A stretch of DNA of 64,000 nucleotides from contig JBDJPA010000011.1 of assembly GCA_039654915.1 (NCBI GenBank), positions 4,712,001 to 4,776,000 on the forward strand, read 5' to 3'. The notes beneath the pieces were generated by a model, which searched no databases, had not been told where the DNA came from, and saw only the letters and a program-made list of their open reading frames with translations. Position numbers and translations under genes: made by a program. The DNA comes from Aquilaria yunnanensis. Its lineage: Eukaryota; Streptophyta; Magnoliopsida; Malvales; Thymelaeaceae. Every line of letters begins with the position of its first letter. The stretch's first letter is position 1. This document shows, in pieces, positions 35,126 to 44,630 of the stretch.

Positions 35126-35860
35126 TTATATGTTTGGAGCTGTCCTTTTTAAGAACTTGCAAAATAGTTTTGCTTCGCATCTCCACATGCAAGGCTTATA
35201 GCAAATTGGGCTTGATATGTACGCTCCTGTGTCAGGGAGATTTGGCCTATCATGTGGTGATTGACAATCTTTAAGATTGTGTCCGATGGCAACAAGCCTT
35301 TTGTTAAGCGCCCATAAGCGAGTAAATGTTTGTCGTACAAGCCTTCGACATTCAGCAATCTTCCATGGCCTTTGCCTTCCATTTCGTCCCTCGATGATAA
35401 GAGACAATAATTCTATTGCTTTGGTCTTTTCATGTTCCTGAAATGGTGATATGATTGCTATTATTCCATACAAGTATTGGGCCTTACTATTGCCCTTTTC
35501 GGCTGCTCTTTTGAGGAGTTTGAGCCCTTCGATTTCATTTGCAGTTATAAAATATTGAGCGATACCTTCTTCTGTCAAGGCATCTGTATTTTCAACTTCC
35601 ATGCACCGTTGGTGGATATAACACTCTTTTGGGCGAAATGGTCTGAAAGATAAATCATTTATGTTCAACCTTTGGTACACCAACTTATCATCTGCAGCCT
35701 TGTGAAAGACCTTGCAAGATTGTGCAGCATTGCTAAGGTCATTGATGGATGAAGCACTAACATTTAATAGTATCTCAGTAAGCATATCATGTGGTAATGA
35801 TTGAATTATTTTTTGGAGGGTATGCTTGGAGATTTTCTTGCTCGGTTTCAAGTTGTCCAT
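35126..35860 (-). CDS. F-box protein, At1g67623/At2g35280-like, carried by the MULE
   Basis: F-box proteins choose substrates for SCF ubiquitin ligases by binding SKP1. This single-exon frame of 244 residues has an F-box at about residues 18-60 (IIQSLPHDMLTEILLNV, then LSNAAQSCKVFHKAADD). Next is a Sel1-like stretch (EGLKLLKRAAEKGNSKAQY, then LYGIIAI). The C-terminus is Cys/Trp-rich (CYKPCMWRCEAK). Layout and length match plant F-box proteins of the At1g67623 type. It lies tail to tail with the transposase, about 300 bp away, and inside the MULE ends. The frame is fully open, unlike its neighbours, so it may still be expressed; expression is not shown here. Confidence 0.8.
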   Translation of the reverse strand: MDNLKPSKKISKHTLQKIIQSLPHDMLTEILLNVSASSINDLSNAAQSCKVFHKAADDKLVYQRLNINDLSFRPFRPKECYIHQRCMEVENTDALTEEGIAQYFITANEIEGLKLLKRAAEKGNSKAQYLYGIIAIISPFQEHEKTKAIELLSLIIEGRNGRQRPWKIAECRRLVRQTFTRLWALNKRLVAIGHNLKDCQSPHDRPNLPDTGAYISSPICYKPCMWRCEAKLFCKFLKRTAPNI

Positions 35861-36989
35861 TTTTTAAACAAGTGTGTAGGATGAAAAGGTGTTGAAAACT
35901 TGTGGTTATGGTTGCACATTTTATAAGTGATGAACAGGTGTTTGGTCGGTTATATTGTGTATTACGAAGAGACGTCAGACTATTTCATTTTGCGAACATA
36001 TGTGCTGCTTCGGTCCTTGGGCGCCTTTTCATATAATTAAGGATTAGATATTTAATTGATTATGTTTTTATCGAGTAATAATTTATGTAGTGATCCAAGA
36101 TTATACAATTATGTTTTTAATACGACTAAGAATTCATGTACTCAACCAATCGTATAATTAAGGATTAGATATTTAATTGATTATGTTTTTATCGAGTAAT
36201 AATTTATGTAGTGATCCAAGATTATACTGTTATGTTTTTAATACGACTAACAATTTATGCACTCAACCAAGTTACATATTATGAGTGTTTAAACATTTTA
36301 ATTATTGTTAGTACACACTTTGTTAATTTATAGAAGACACTTTTGCAAAATTTGTACTGTATATAAAGCAACTATTTCAGACACTAACAGTAAGAAACAA
36401 TACGATTAACAACTACTTTGTCCTATAAGAAGACATATCACAAGCTATGAAACTACTTCCTAGACATATAAGAAGACAACTATTTTGTGCATGCTAGCAA
36501 TCTAACCTGTAAGCAACTGTCACATGTTAACTATATGTTATCTGTAAGTCAAGTTAAGTAGCTGTTGCATTTTGTAGTCTATTTGCATTTGTCAAAACAG
36601 TATCTTTCACCTAGTTGTGTGGATGCAGCATTAAAGTAGCTGCAATTTGCATTCTGTACTTATTCATGATTTCTTTCTGCAAAGTCAAAAACAATAAGTG
36701 TATAAGTAGTAATTTGATAGTGCATGAAGAAGACATTATAGATGTTATAGTTGTTACTGGTCCCAGGTCAGAAACAAACGATTGGCCATGATATAATTTC
36801 ATGTGTTTCATTGCAAAAATGGCACAATCTTTTGCATTCCTCATGTACTGCCTGTAGGTCTTTTTCCACAGCAAAGAAACAAATGTGGGTTGGTATCTTC
36901 CAATTTCAGATGCAAGGGGATGTTCCCAGGAGTCAAGCCATTTGCTGATGATTTGTCTCTGTTAAAAGTAAACGGTGTTATGTTTTCAT

Positions 36990-37191
36990 AAGACACTTCG
37001 AATTGAAATGATAGACACTTTGAATTGAAATAATATACACTTTGAATTGAAATAATAGACACTTTGGATAAGACACTTTGAATTGAAAAAATTACACTTT
37101 GAATTAAAATAATAGACACTTTGTATTGAAATAATTGACACTTTGTATTTAAATAATGGACATTTTAAATTGAAATAATAGACACTTTGAA
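36990..37191. repeat. Tandem repeat of about 22 bp filling an intron of the Ulp1-like gene
   Basis: About nine units built on AGACACTTTGAATTGAAAT follow each other, varying between TAGACACTTT, TATACACTTT and TGGACATTTT. The array takes up nearly the whole intron between the exon with the catalytic Asp and the exon with the catalytic Cys. Confidence 0.9.
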
Positions 37192-39654
37192 TGATTACCA
37201 GAAGAAAGGGAAACTGTTCATATTTTCCCATCTCCTCATCTCTATTGTCCATGACCTCTATCTTCTTACTTTCAGTGTTAATGCAGAACACGTTAAAGTG
37301 GACATCTTTAGGACATATGAAGAATAGCTGTTTCATAAAAACTTATTTTAGGGGCTGGCACACCATGAATAATTGTGTAGTACATGTGCAACCATGCAAC
37401 AAGTTTTTCATAATAAGTGTGCACTTACAAGTTTGCAACCAAGCAACATTTCTTTCGTGATGTGGTTGTATTGGAGCCACAAGTTGAGCATTTGGCATAT
37501 GTTGCTCTCCTTATTAGCATTCTTCTTGACAACTTCAGGATCAAACTTATTGTTGACAATTATGTGGAAAATGCAGGCTTGTAACAAAGATTATTAAATA
37601 GATGTTAGACTTAAACAGAGTGAGTTTTTAAGATGTTACAGACAGGGTTTTACTTACAAATGCATGGCTGGGGAGGAAGCAACGTTCTGGAAACTCTTTG
37701 TTCAACTCTTTTTGATTCAAAGTATAAGCATAGGTGATTATTATAGAGTCAAAAACCAATTTTTCAGGTCTTAAACTATGGAATTCATTCCTAAAGTTGA
37801 AAACATCTTGTGTGAATTTTGCCAGCAGCTCACTGCAATTGAAATATAAGCAGTAGACAGTTCTCAATAAATTTGCAGTAATTGAAATAAATGATCATTG
37901 GCTAATAAATTTTTTTTGCTGCAACACTTACTTGAGTGATTCTTTCGTGCTCCATGCATAGTATACAACAATAGACTCTGTGCTTGTGAGGTATAAAGGG
38001 AGTGTTTTCTTGAACCGTTGGAGATATGGGGATTTCAAGAAAACTGATTTCTTCTTTGCTCTAGCTGGCCTATCAGCTTTCTCCTAACTTCCATCTATTC
38101 CTAAATTAAAAGAAGGTCCAGTTTCTAGATCAAAGTCTAGAACTGTTGGTATTGGACCTTCATCATTTGGCAAGTCAAGCATAAATGGTTGAGCAAGCTC
38201 TTCAAGCTCCTGATCATTATCATTTTGCTCATCAGGTGTGCAATAGACATTTTTAGATTGCAGTGCAATCTGTGCCAGCTTTGCTTTCTCTAGTGCATCC
38301 ATCACTTGCTCAACTTGGAGAATGAATTTCTCATCCTATGGGCTGCATTCAGCAGTGCCAGGATTGAGCTCATGCGACCTCTGTATCAGCTTTGCAAGTG
38401 GAGTTGTAACAAGAGGAAACAGCTCACAGACTCTTGCAATTTCTTCTTCCATTCTTTCCATTGCAAGAGCTGCCTCTTGAACCTTATTATTTAACTGCTT
38501 CATTCTTGCTGTGAATGAGTTGTCAGAGTCAGCAGGCTGTTGTTGCTCCTTGCTTTCAGGCTGGTTGCTCTTTGCTTTGAGGCTCTTCAGGCTGTTTTTC
38601 TTGAGTTTCTGCAGCAGTTTGGTTAGCCTTCTTCTCTGGCTGCTCAAGGTGATCAGACTTCTTTGGTACTTTTGGAGCATCAGCTTTTCTAGTATCAGCA
38701 GAAGGAAGATTGGCTGATAGTATTTGTCCTCTACCAAATCCACCTTGACTTCTCTCTTCATTTAATATTCTGAGGACAATATCATTTGTCCAACCTGTGA
38801 TTGATGGGAAAACTCTAATGACAAGAGTTTTCCCCCTGAACATTACCCGATCAAGATAAAACATCTACACATTTAAGACCAGTTAGTATGAAAGTTGTTA
38901 GTATGAAAGTTGATGACAAATAAACATGAAACATTTACCTGTAGGAAGTAGAGGCATGCACCAATGCATTGGTTGTTGATAGGGTCCTCTTTGTACTTGC
39001 TAATTTGGGTAACAAGTGTGTTCAAGGTGTAGGCACAGAAGTTCAGCTGATGGCATGCAGAAAGATCCTTCAATACTTTATGAACCCTCCAATTGCAGCT
39101 GGATCTATTGGATGGTACAAGCAGCTTTGTGACTATGTAGATGACAAAGTGAAGCTTGAAATCTTGATCTGCATTTGATGAGTTAGTCACTATGCTTGAA
39201 ATTTGACTTGTCAATGGTCCATTTTCCTTCCCATGCTGCATTCTCCACTGTCGAAGTTCCGGGTCATTTGCACGAGAATAAGGGTGCTCATCAACCACCC
39301 TTAGACCAATGGGAATCCCTAACACATTATGCACATCTTCAGCAGTTATCTTGATGGTTGAATGTTTGGATATGCGCAAGGTTGTGTCATCTGGGTTAAA
39401 ATGTTCCACTAGCCACTGTACTAGGTTTGGGAAAAGCCTGGTACATGTTATGTTGAATAGAGATCCAAATCCAAGCTCTTTGATTGCATTAACATGCTCT
39501 ATGCTAGTGGAGAGTAAATCCATTGTCTGCCTAACCTGTCCAAGGTTGCACCGTGTTCTATACATTTATGCTGCAATGAAATGTTACGTTTCAGTAGTTA
39601 AAAAATTTTAATACAATAATGATAGACATTTGTTAGTGAGGCAATGGACATATT

Positions 39655-40310
39655 ATGTATAACAAGTAGACACATTATTGAGAAACAGTAGACACTTTTT
39701 CAGAAAAGAAATAAACCAGTAGACACTTTTCTAGAAAGAGTTCACAGAGAACCAATAGACATTTCATAAAGTGCCAACAGACATATTATGTATAACAAGT
39801 AGACACATTTTCCAGTAAGGGAATGAACCAGTGTACAATTTTTCCGAAAATAAATGACCAGAAAAGTAATGTAATATGAGACACTTTTCAAGTAAACACT
39901 TGATAGATAAATAATAGACAGATTATTGAGAAACAGTAGACACTTTTTCAGAAAACAAATGAACCAGTAGACGCTTTTCTAAAAAGAGTTCACAGAGAAC
40001 CAATAGACATTTGATAGAGTGCCAACAGACATATTATGTATAACAAGTAGACACATTTTCCAGTAAGGGAATAAACTAGTTCACAATTTTGCAGTAAATA
40101 AATGACTATAAAAATTATGAAATAGAATATACTTTTCCAGTAAACACTTAATAGAGAAATAATTGACAGATTATTGAGAAACGGTACACACTTTTCCAGA
40201 AAAGAAATCAACCAGTAAAGAAATAACCAGTATATAGAGTATACAGAGAATCAATAGACAAAGTATACCGAAGCAGTGCACACTTTTTGCATTAAAAAAA
40301 TAAGCATAAT
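39655..40310. repeat. 248-bp tandem repeat, about 2.6 copies, in an intron of the Ulp1-like gene
   Basis: The anchor ATTATTGAGAAAC occurs at 39674, 39922 and 40170, exactly 248 bp apart each time. Between anchors the order of sub-motifs is kept (TAGACACTTTT, TTCACAGAGAACCAATAGAC, ACATATTATGTATAACAAG, TTTTCCAGTAAGGGAAT). The third copy is incomplete and more diverged. Confidence 0.93.
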
Positions 40311-41964
40311 GTGAAAATGCATTGTGAATAGTATATACCGCTTTGAGGTTGAAGGGCTGGCATTCTGTTTGCCTTCTTTTCTTGCTGGGGGGTTAGGTTT
40401 CTTTGCAGAGCCTGTGTGATGTTGTTTCTTGTGCTTTGCGGCATCATTCTGCTTAGATTGAGCAGTGTCTTTAGCTTGTGCAGTGTCTTGTCTTCTTCTG
40501 TAAATGATAGGCTTTGCTGGACTTGGCTGTTCTCGAGTTGATGTCTGTTGCCTCGTGTTTTGTTTGTGTAAACAACCAAAAACAAAATGTTTTCATGCGC
40601 TACATAATGTATCTACTACAAGAAACAAAAGTGTCTATATGAAACTTTATGATATGAAGGGTAGTATTCAAATATAAATATACATAAACATAAGGGATAA
40701 GATACACATTAGACTTTTCATGTTAAAAGAAAACAAAGTAGGTAACTTAACTGAGACTAAAATAGGGCAATGAAGAGGTTTCCCATATCTATTATGTTTG
40801 AAAACACTATTCCGAGTATCAAAAAAAATATACTATCCCAATTTGTTACTGAAAGCAAAAGCAACATAACTGAAGTTTCAGAAAGCCTCCTGTGCTGTAT
40901 CACGCTTAACCAAGAAACCACAATATTAGTAGCTCTAATGTGTTGCTCCAAACTATGCCGGTATCATTGCTCATATACAAACAAACAGCAAAGATGTAAT
41001 GAGTTCTGACAAGCTAGTAATTCATCCTCCAATATTGCAACACATGCAACTGTGTTCAGTAGTTTTGTAAACTGATTTCATTATATGCATGAAAAGTGTG
41101 TGCACTAGCTACACAACGTGTCTACATCAATAAGCAATAGTGTCTATTATGCGCTACATAATGTGTCTACTACAAGAAGCCATAGTGTCTATATGATAGA
41201 AGAGTATATTTAGGTTGCTTACGAAGAGGAGTTTCGACTCCTGTTCAAGAACGGTGGCGGTTTCACAGTAAGTTTTATTTTTTGTTTGCACAGAGAATGA
41301 GAATACTCATAAGAAATCTCAGATTCTACAGTAATATTTGTGTTTTACCTCTTGTGTTTTGGTTCAGTTTCAGAAGCATGTGTTGGATGTTGCTTTTGCT
41401 TGCTTGTCGCTGGTTTCTCTTTATCTAGCCTGAAATTGTCAGATTATAGGTTAGGTTTTGATTAAGTAAAATTGTCAGACATGAATCGATAATGAGGTTC
41501 GAAGAGGAAAGGTAGAGAAGCAGAAAAGGCTATCCGGTGTGTGGCCGGCGTTCCGACGTGTTGCCGGAACTTAAAACGCACTATAAAAAGCTAGAGAACG
41601 TCAGTGAGTTGCCGGAACTGAAAACGTACAATAAAAAGCTAGAGAACGGTGGTGAAATGTACGAAGGTCTACCTTTCTTGCTGTTTCTCGGTGAAATCGC
41701 CGTAGTAGTCGTCTTTTGTAGCGGGAAGCGCAACGAGCTTTTGATTATCAGCCATGGCGTTTTCAATTGCAGAGGAGAGAAGTGAACAGTTGCAGGAGAC
41801 GAGTTACGGGAAGCGTGTAGTTTGAATTCACAGAGTTTTGCGAAACAGTTTTCAAGCGTGGGAAAAATTGTAATTTCAGTTTCAAAGTAGGCCGGGCATG
41901 GGCTTGGGCGGCAGTGAATAGTATTGGGCTCCTATGTCTAATTAGACCTATGTCTATAATATAA

Positions 41965-42080
41965 TATCTACTAAAATGAAACATTTCTAATACATTTAGG
42001 ACCAAAACAGAACATCAATAAATTAAAGACTAAAATGAAACAATAACAAAATGTTAGGGACCATTAATACAATTTACTCA
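41965..42080 (-). repeat. Right terminal inverted repeat of the giant MULE
   Basis: It is the inverse of the left end at 16262, ending ACAATTTACTCA. It is followed by the target duplication TCTTTCCTT at 42081-42089. The ATG of the Ulp1-like gene lies only about 210 bp inside, so this TIR region may act as its promoter. Confidence 0.85.
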
Positions 42081-42089
42081 TCTTTCCTT

Positions 42090-43203
42090 AGTTTGTCTTC
42101 CTCCTTTTTTCTGACTATAAAAAAAAATACAAGAAAACAAATTAATTGTTTTTCCAAAATTTTTCAAACTAGTAAAATGTTTATGTGACGTGATGTTAAT
42201 TGGACGTAAAAACTTATGACTTATAAGAATTCAAATTTCTGATGTTATTGAGAAGTATTGAAGCTTAAGCTAAATTGATTGGAAATATAGTTAACTTATT
42301 ACTTCTTTTGTATGCATTCTTTGCAATATTTTCTCTTTTTGGTCATCCTAAATTCTTTGAAATATTTTCTTATTTAATAAACTTTTTTCATCTCATTTAT
42401 TATTATACCTTCATTTTTACTCATCTCTCTCTTTCTCTCTCTCTCTCTCTTCGCCATTTCATCTCTGCTCACTTTTTCTTTCATCTGGTTATGATTCTAG
42501 CAGAGATTTCAATGGCGGTCAAAGACAATCTGACGGCAATTTGATGGAAAAGATAGGTGACGAGGTGATAAATGGCGATTCGATGGGCGAGGCGATTCGA
42601 CAGCGATAGGCAACAAGCCAATGGACGGCGATTTGATGGCGGAGATAGGCAACGGACGGAGGCAACTAGGCAACGGATGGAGGCAACGAGGCAATAGCAG
42701 ATCGAGGCGAATGTTCTCCTCCCCCACCTCTGGTTGCTCCGATCAACCGATTCACGTTGTGACAGGGACAAGGACAGAGATTGAGACAGGTCTGGCCAAA
42801 AGTGAAGGCTCAAAACAGCAGAGAAAACAAAGGGCAAAACTTCAAATAATGGTAAAAAGTGGGGCTGCCTTAAACTTTGTGCCAAATTGAAATGTTTCAA
42901 ACAATTCGGGACGGAGGGCATATTTTTTTTCTTTTCTTTTTCAAAAAATATATATTCCAAGCATTTTAGTAAATTTAACTCTTTTTTTGCTATTAGTTAA
43001 GTAGTAGTATTAGATTTTATCTAATATTTAGAATAAAAAGAATTTTTGCCAAGTTAAATGCATACTTAAAAAGTGAAAAAGAGTTACCACACAGAATAAG
43101 AATGTGTCACACTTTGAAAAATTTTATGCCCTATGCAATTTTAAGAAGTGGATATTGGAGTGAACGCATGGATATCGAAAGAGGTAACAATGATTTATGC
43201 TAT
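42090..43203. other. Intergenic with a (CT)n run, nothing assigned
   Basis: A CT-rich microsatellite lies at about 42423-42451. The GC-richer part 42480-42800 has short local repeats built on GGCAACGGA(C/T)GGAGGCAAC. No protein motif is recognised on either strand. Confidence 0.5.
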
Positions 43204-43208
43204 ACAAA

Positions 43209-44625
43209 TGTTGGGTTTCAGGAGCCAAACAGCGCAACGGAATTTAACCGAAACCCTCCAGGATCCAAGTGAAAACGGGGTAAACCGGGTGTTCAAAAAT
43301 TTCATACCTAATTTTCGGTTGAGATCTCTCACTCAACTATAGAGTCAAATCACAAAACCTGAACAGTTGACGTGTTCAGGCTCTCTATGGTATCCACACG
43401 AGCCTCTCGGGATCACCACGCTTCCACCACGTCCTGGCAGATGCGTTTCTCTTGCGCTCGCAGTGCTAGCTTGCGTCCTCCAAGGAATTGCAAGAGAAGA
43501 GTACGGCTGTCCTTTTAGGAGGCTAGGGTAAGGAGACCTGCAAATTTCTCACTTAAAATTTGTATTTATAGTGAGACTCAACTTCCAGGCCTAATAGGTT
43601 TCAAAGCCCCAATCCAATTAGGATTTAATTTCGGGCTTAATAATGGCTCAACTCCTTGGCCCATTATTAATACGAAATTAAAGTGAAACCATAACCCAAA
43701 TAATTAGCCCATGCACTCTAATGATCCAAATAGCTCTATGTGTGCGACCCAATAGGCTCTTGCCATGTTGGCAATGATCATAAATCACATTCATGATCAT
43801 AAGCAATGAGCGGTGTCTAGCAACACATCATTGCTACCCAAGTGACAAGATTGTCGGTGAATCGACTAAACCTTTATGATCATCATCGATATATGTCATT
43901 GTCCCTTTGTCCAAGATATCAAGACTAAGCACGAGACATGGAATGTGTCACTCTCGTATAGCCCAATCTTTGGTTTCTTGATTACTGAGTAGACCAACTT
44001 AAATTGATAACATTGATATCGTATATCAACTCATCGGAGCATGGCCATGCATTTTCTAATTCTCACTCTATCAAGGGGCCCGAAGATATCACTCCTGTTA
44101 CATAGGAGGGACAAATCCTATCTTGATCATACAAATCCCTCCGCATGATATGTGACATACCCAATGACCTCCTTCAAGTTCACTCAGTTACGAGCAACAA
44201 AGGAAAGTATCAAAGTATGTGACTCACATGTAGGGAAGCTTGATGATCTTAGGTCGAAGGACTACATATACCATGATCACTATGAGAATCACTTATGACA
44301 CTCATATAACGATCCATGAAGTGTTCTCATGGTGGGTCGGTCCAGTATAAAAGTTCTCCAACTTGTACCCATATGTAGACTACATATCTCATATTAGTCT
44401 CCACATATGCTAGTCATTATGTATTATTGCAACCCGCTCCACAATAATACTAGACTAGGGACATTTAAGAATATCATTATTCTAGGGTTACAATTATGTT
44501 TATTATGTTACGCAGAAACAAAACAACAAACAAAATTGCTAGATTAATGCTTCAATAAAATATCATGACTCAATGTGCAAAAATACAATCATCTCATGAT
44601 TGGCTTTTTGGGCACAACACTAACA
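43209..44625 (-). mobile_element. 1417-bp solo LTR, minus strand
   Basis: It is bounded by TG...CA ends (plus strand TGTTGGGTTTCAGG ... ACACTAACA) and a perfect 5-bp duplication ACAAA at 43204-43208 and 44626-44630. A minus-strand TATAAATA box (plus 43563-43570) supports the minus orientation. There is no second LTR and no gag/pol in the window near it, so it is a solo LTR. The text resembles long plant LTRs rich in cold-spot ATG/CAT motifs; the family is not named. Confidence 0.88.
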
Positions 44626-44630
44626 ACAAA

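Larger units (their letters stand above)
36720..41755 (-). pseudogene. Plant-mobile-domain-like/Ulp1 (C48) protease gene of the MULE
   Basis: Ulp1 enzymes cut SUMO-type proteins. Exons by eye are 41755-41673 (start ATG), 41429-41349, a possible 18-nt exon near 41240, about 40550-40339, 39557-38939, 38864-37932, 37832-37658, about 37575-37430, 37330-37197 and 36961-36720. Exons 2 and 4 are Lys/Gln-rich. The 619-nt exon has LGFGSLFNITC and ITAEDVHNVLGIPIGLRVVD, like the mobile domains found with Ulp1 in plant MULEs. The next exon holds a coiled coil. The catalytic part shows VHFNVFCIN (His), IEVMDNRD (Asp) and AKDCAIFAMKHMKL (Cys). The gene is broken by a frameshift near 38560 and in-frame TAG codons at 38336-38338 and 38084-38086. 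Exon phases agree at most junctions; the junction before the exon near 37575 is unresolved. Confidence 0.78.
16262..42080 (+). mobile_element. Giant Mutator-like element (MULE) with transposase, F-box and Ulp1-like genes
   Basis: The left end (from 16262) and the inverted right end (to 42080) both begin GAGTAAATTGTAT and stay alike for about 110 bases. The flanks carry TCTTTCCTT at 16253-16261 and 42081-42089. This 8-9 bp duplication is the size made by MULE transposases. A FAR1/MULE transposase lies inside. Without the nested 13.3-kb gypsy element (and its 5-bp duplication) the element would be about 12.5 kb. Two further genes on the minus strand, F-box and Ulp1-like, fill the right half. 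MULEs that carry Ulp1 genes are known (the KAONASHI type in Arabidopsis, CUMULE in melon), so the class has precedent. The F-box cargo and the exon layout seen here I do not recognise from a named element. Confidence 0.88.

Noticed and set aside
35126..35382. 77-residue frame overlapping the F-box gene
   Set aside because: It is in another frame of the same DNA; the longer frame has the F-box and Sel1-like motifs.
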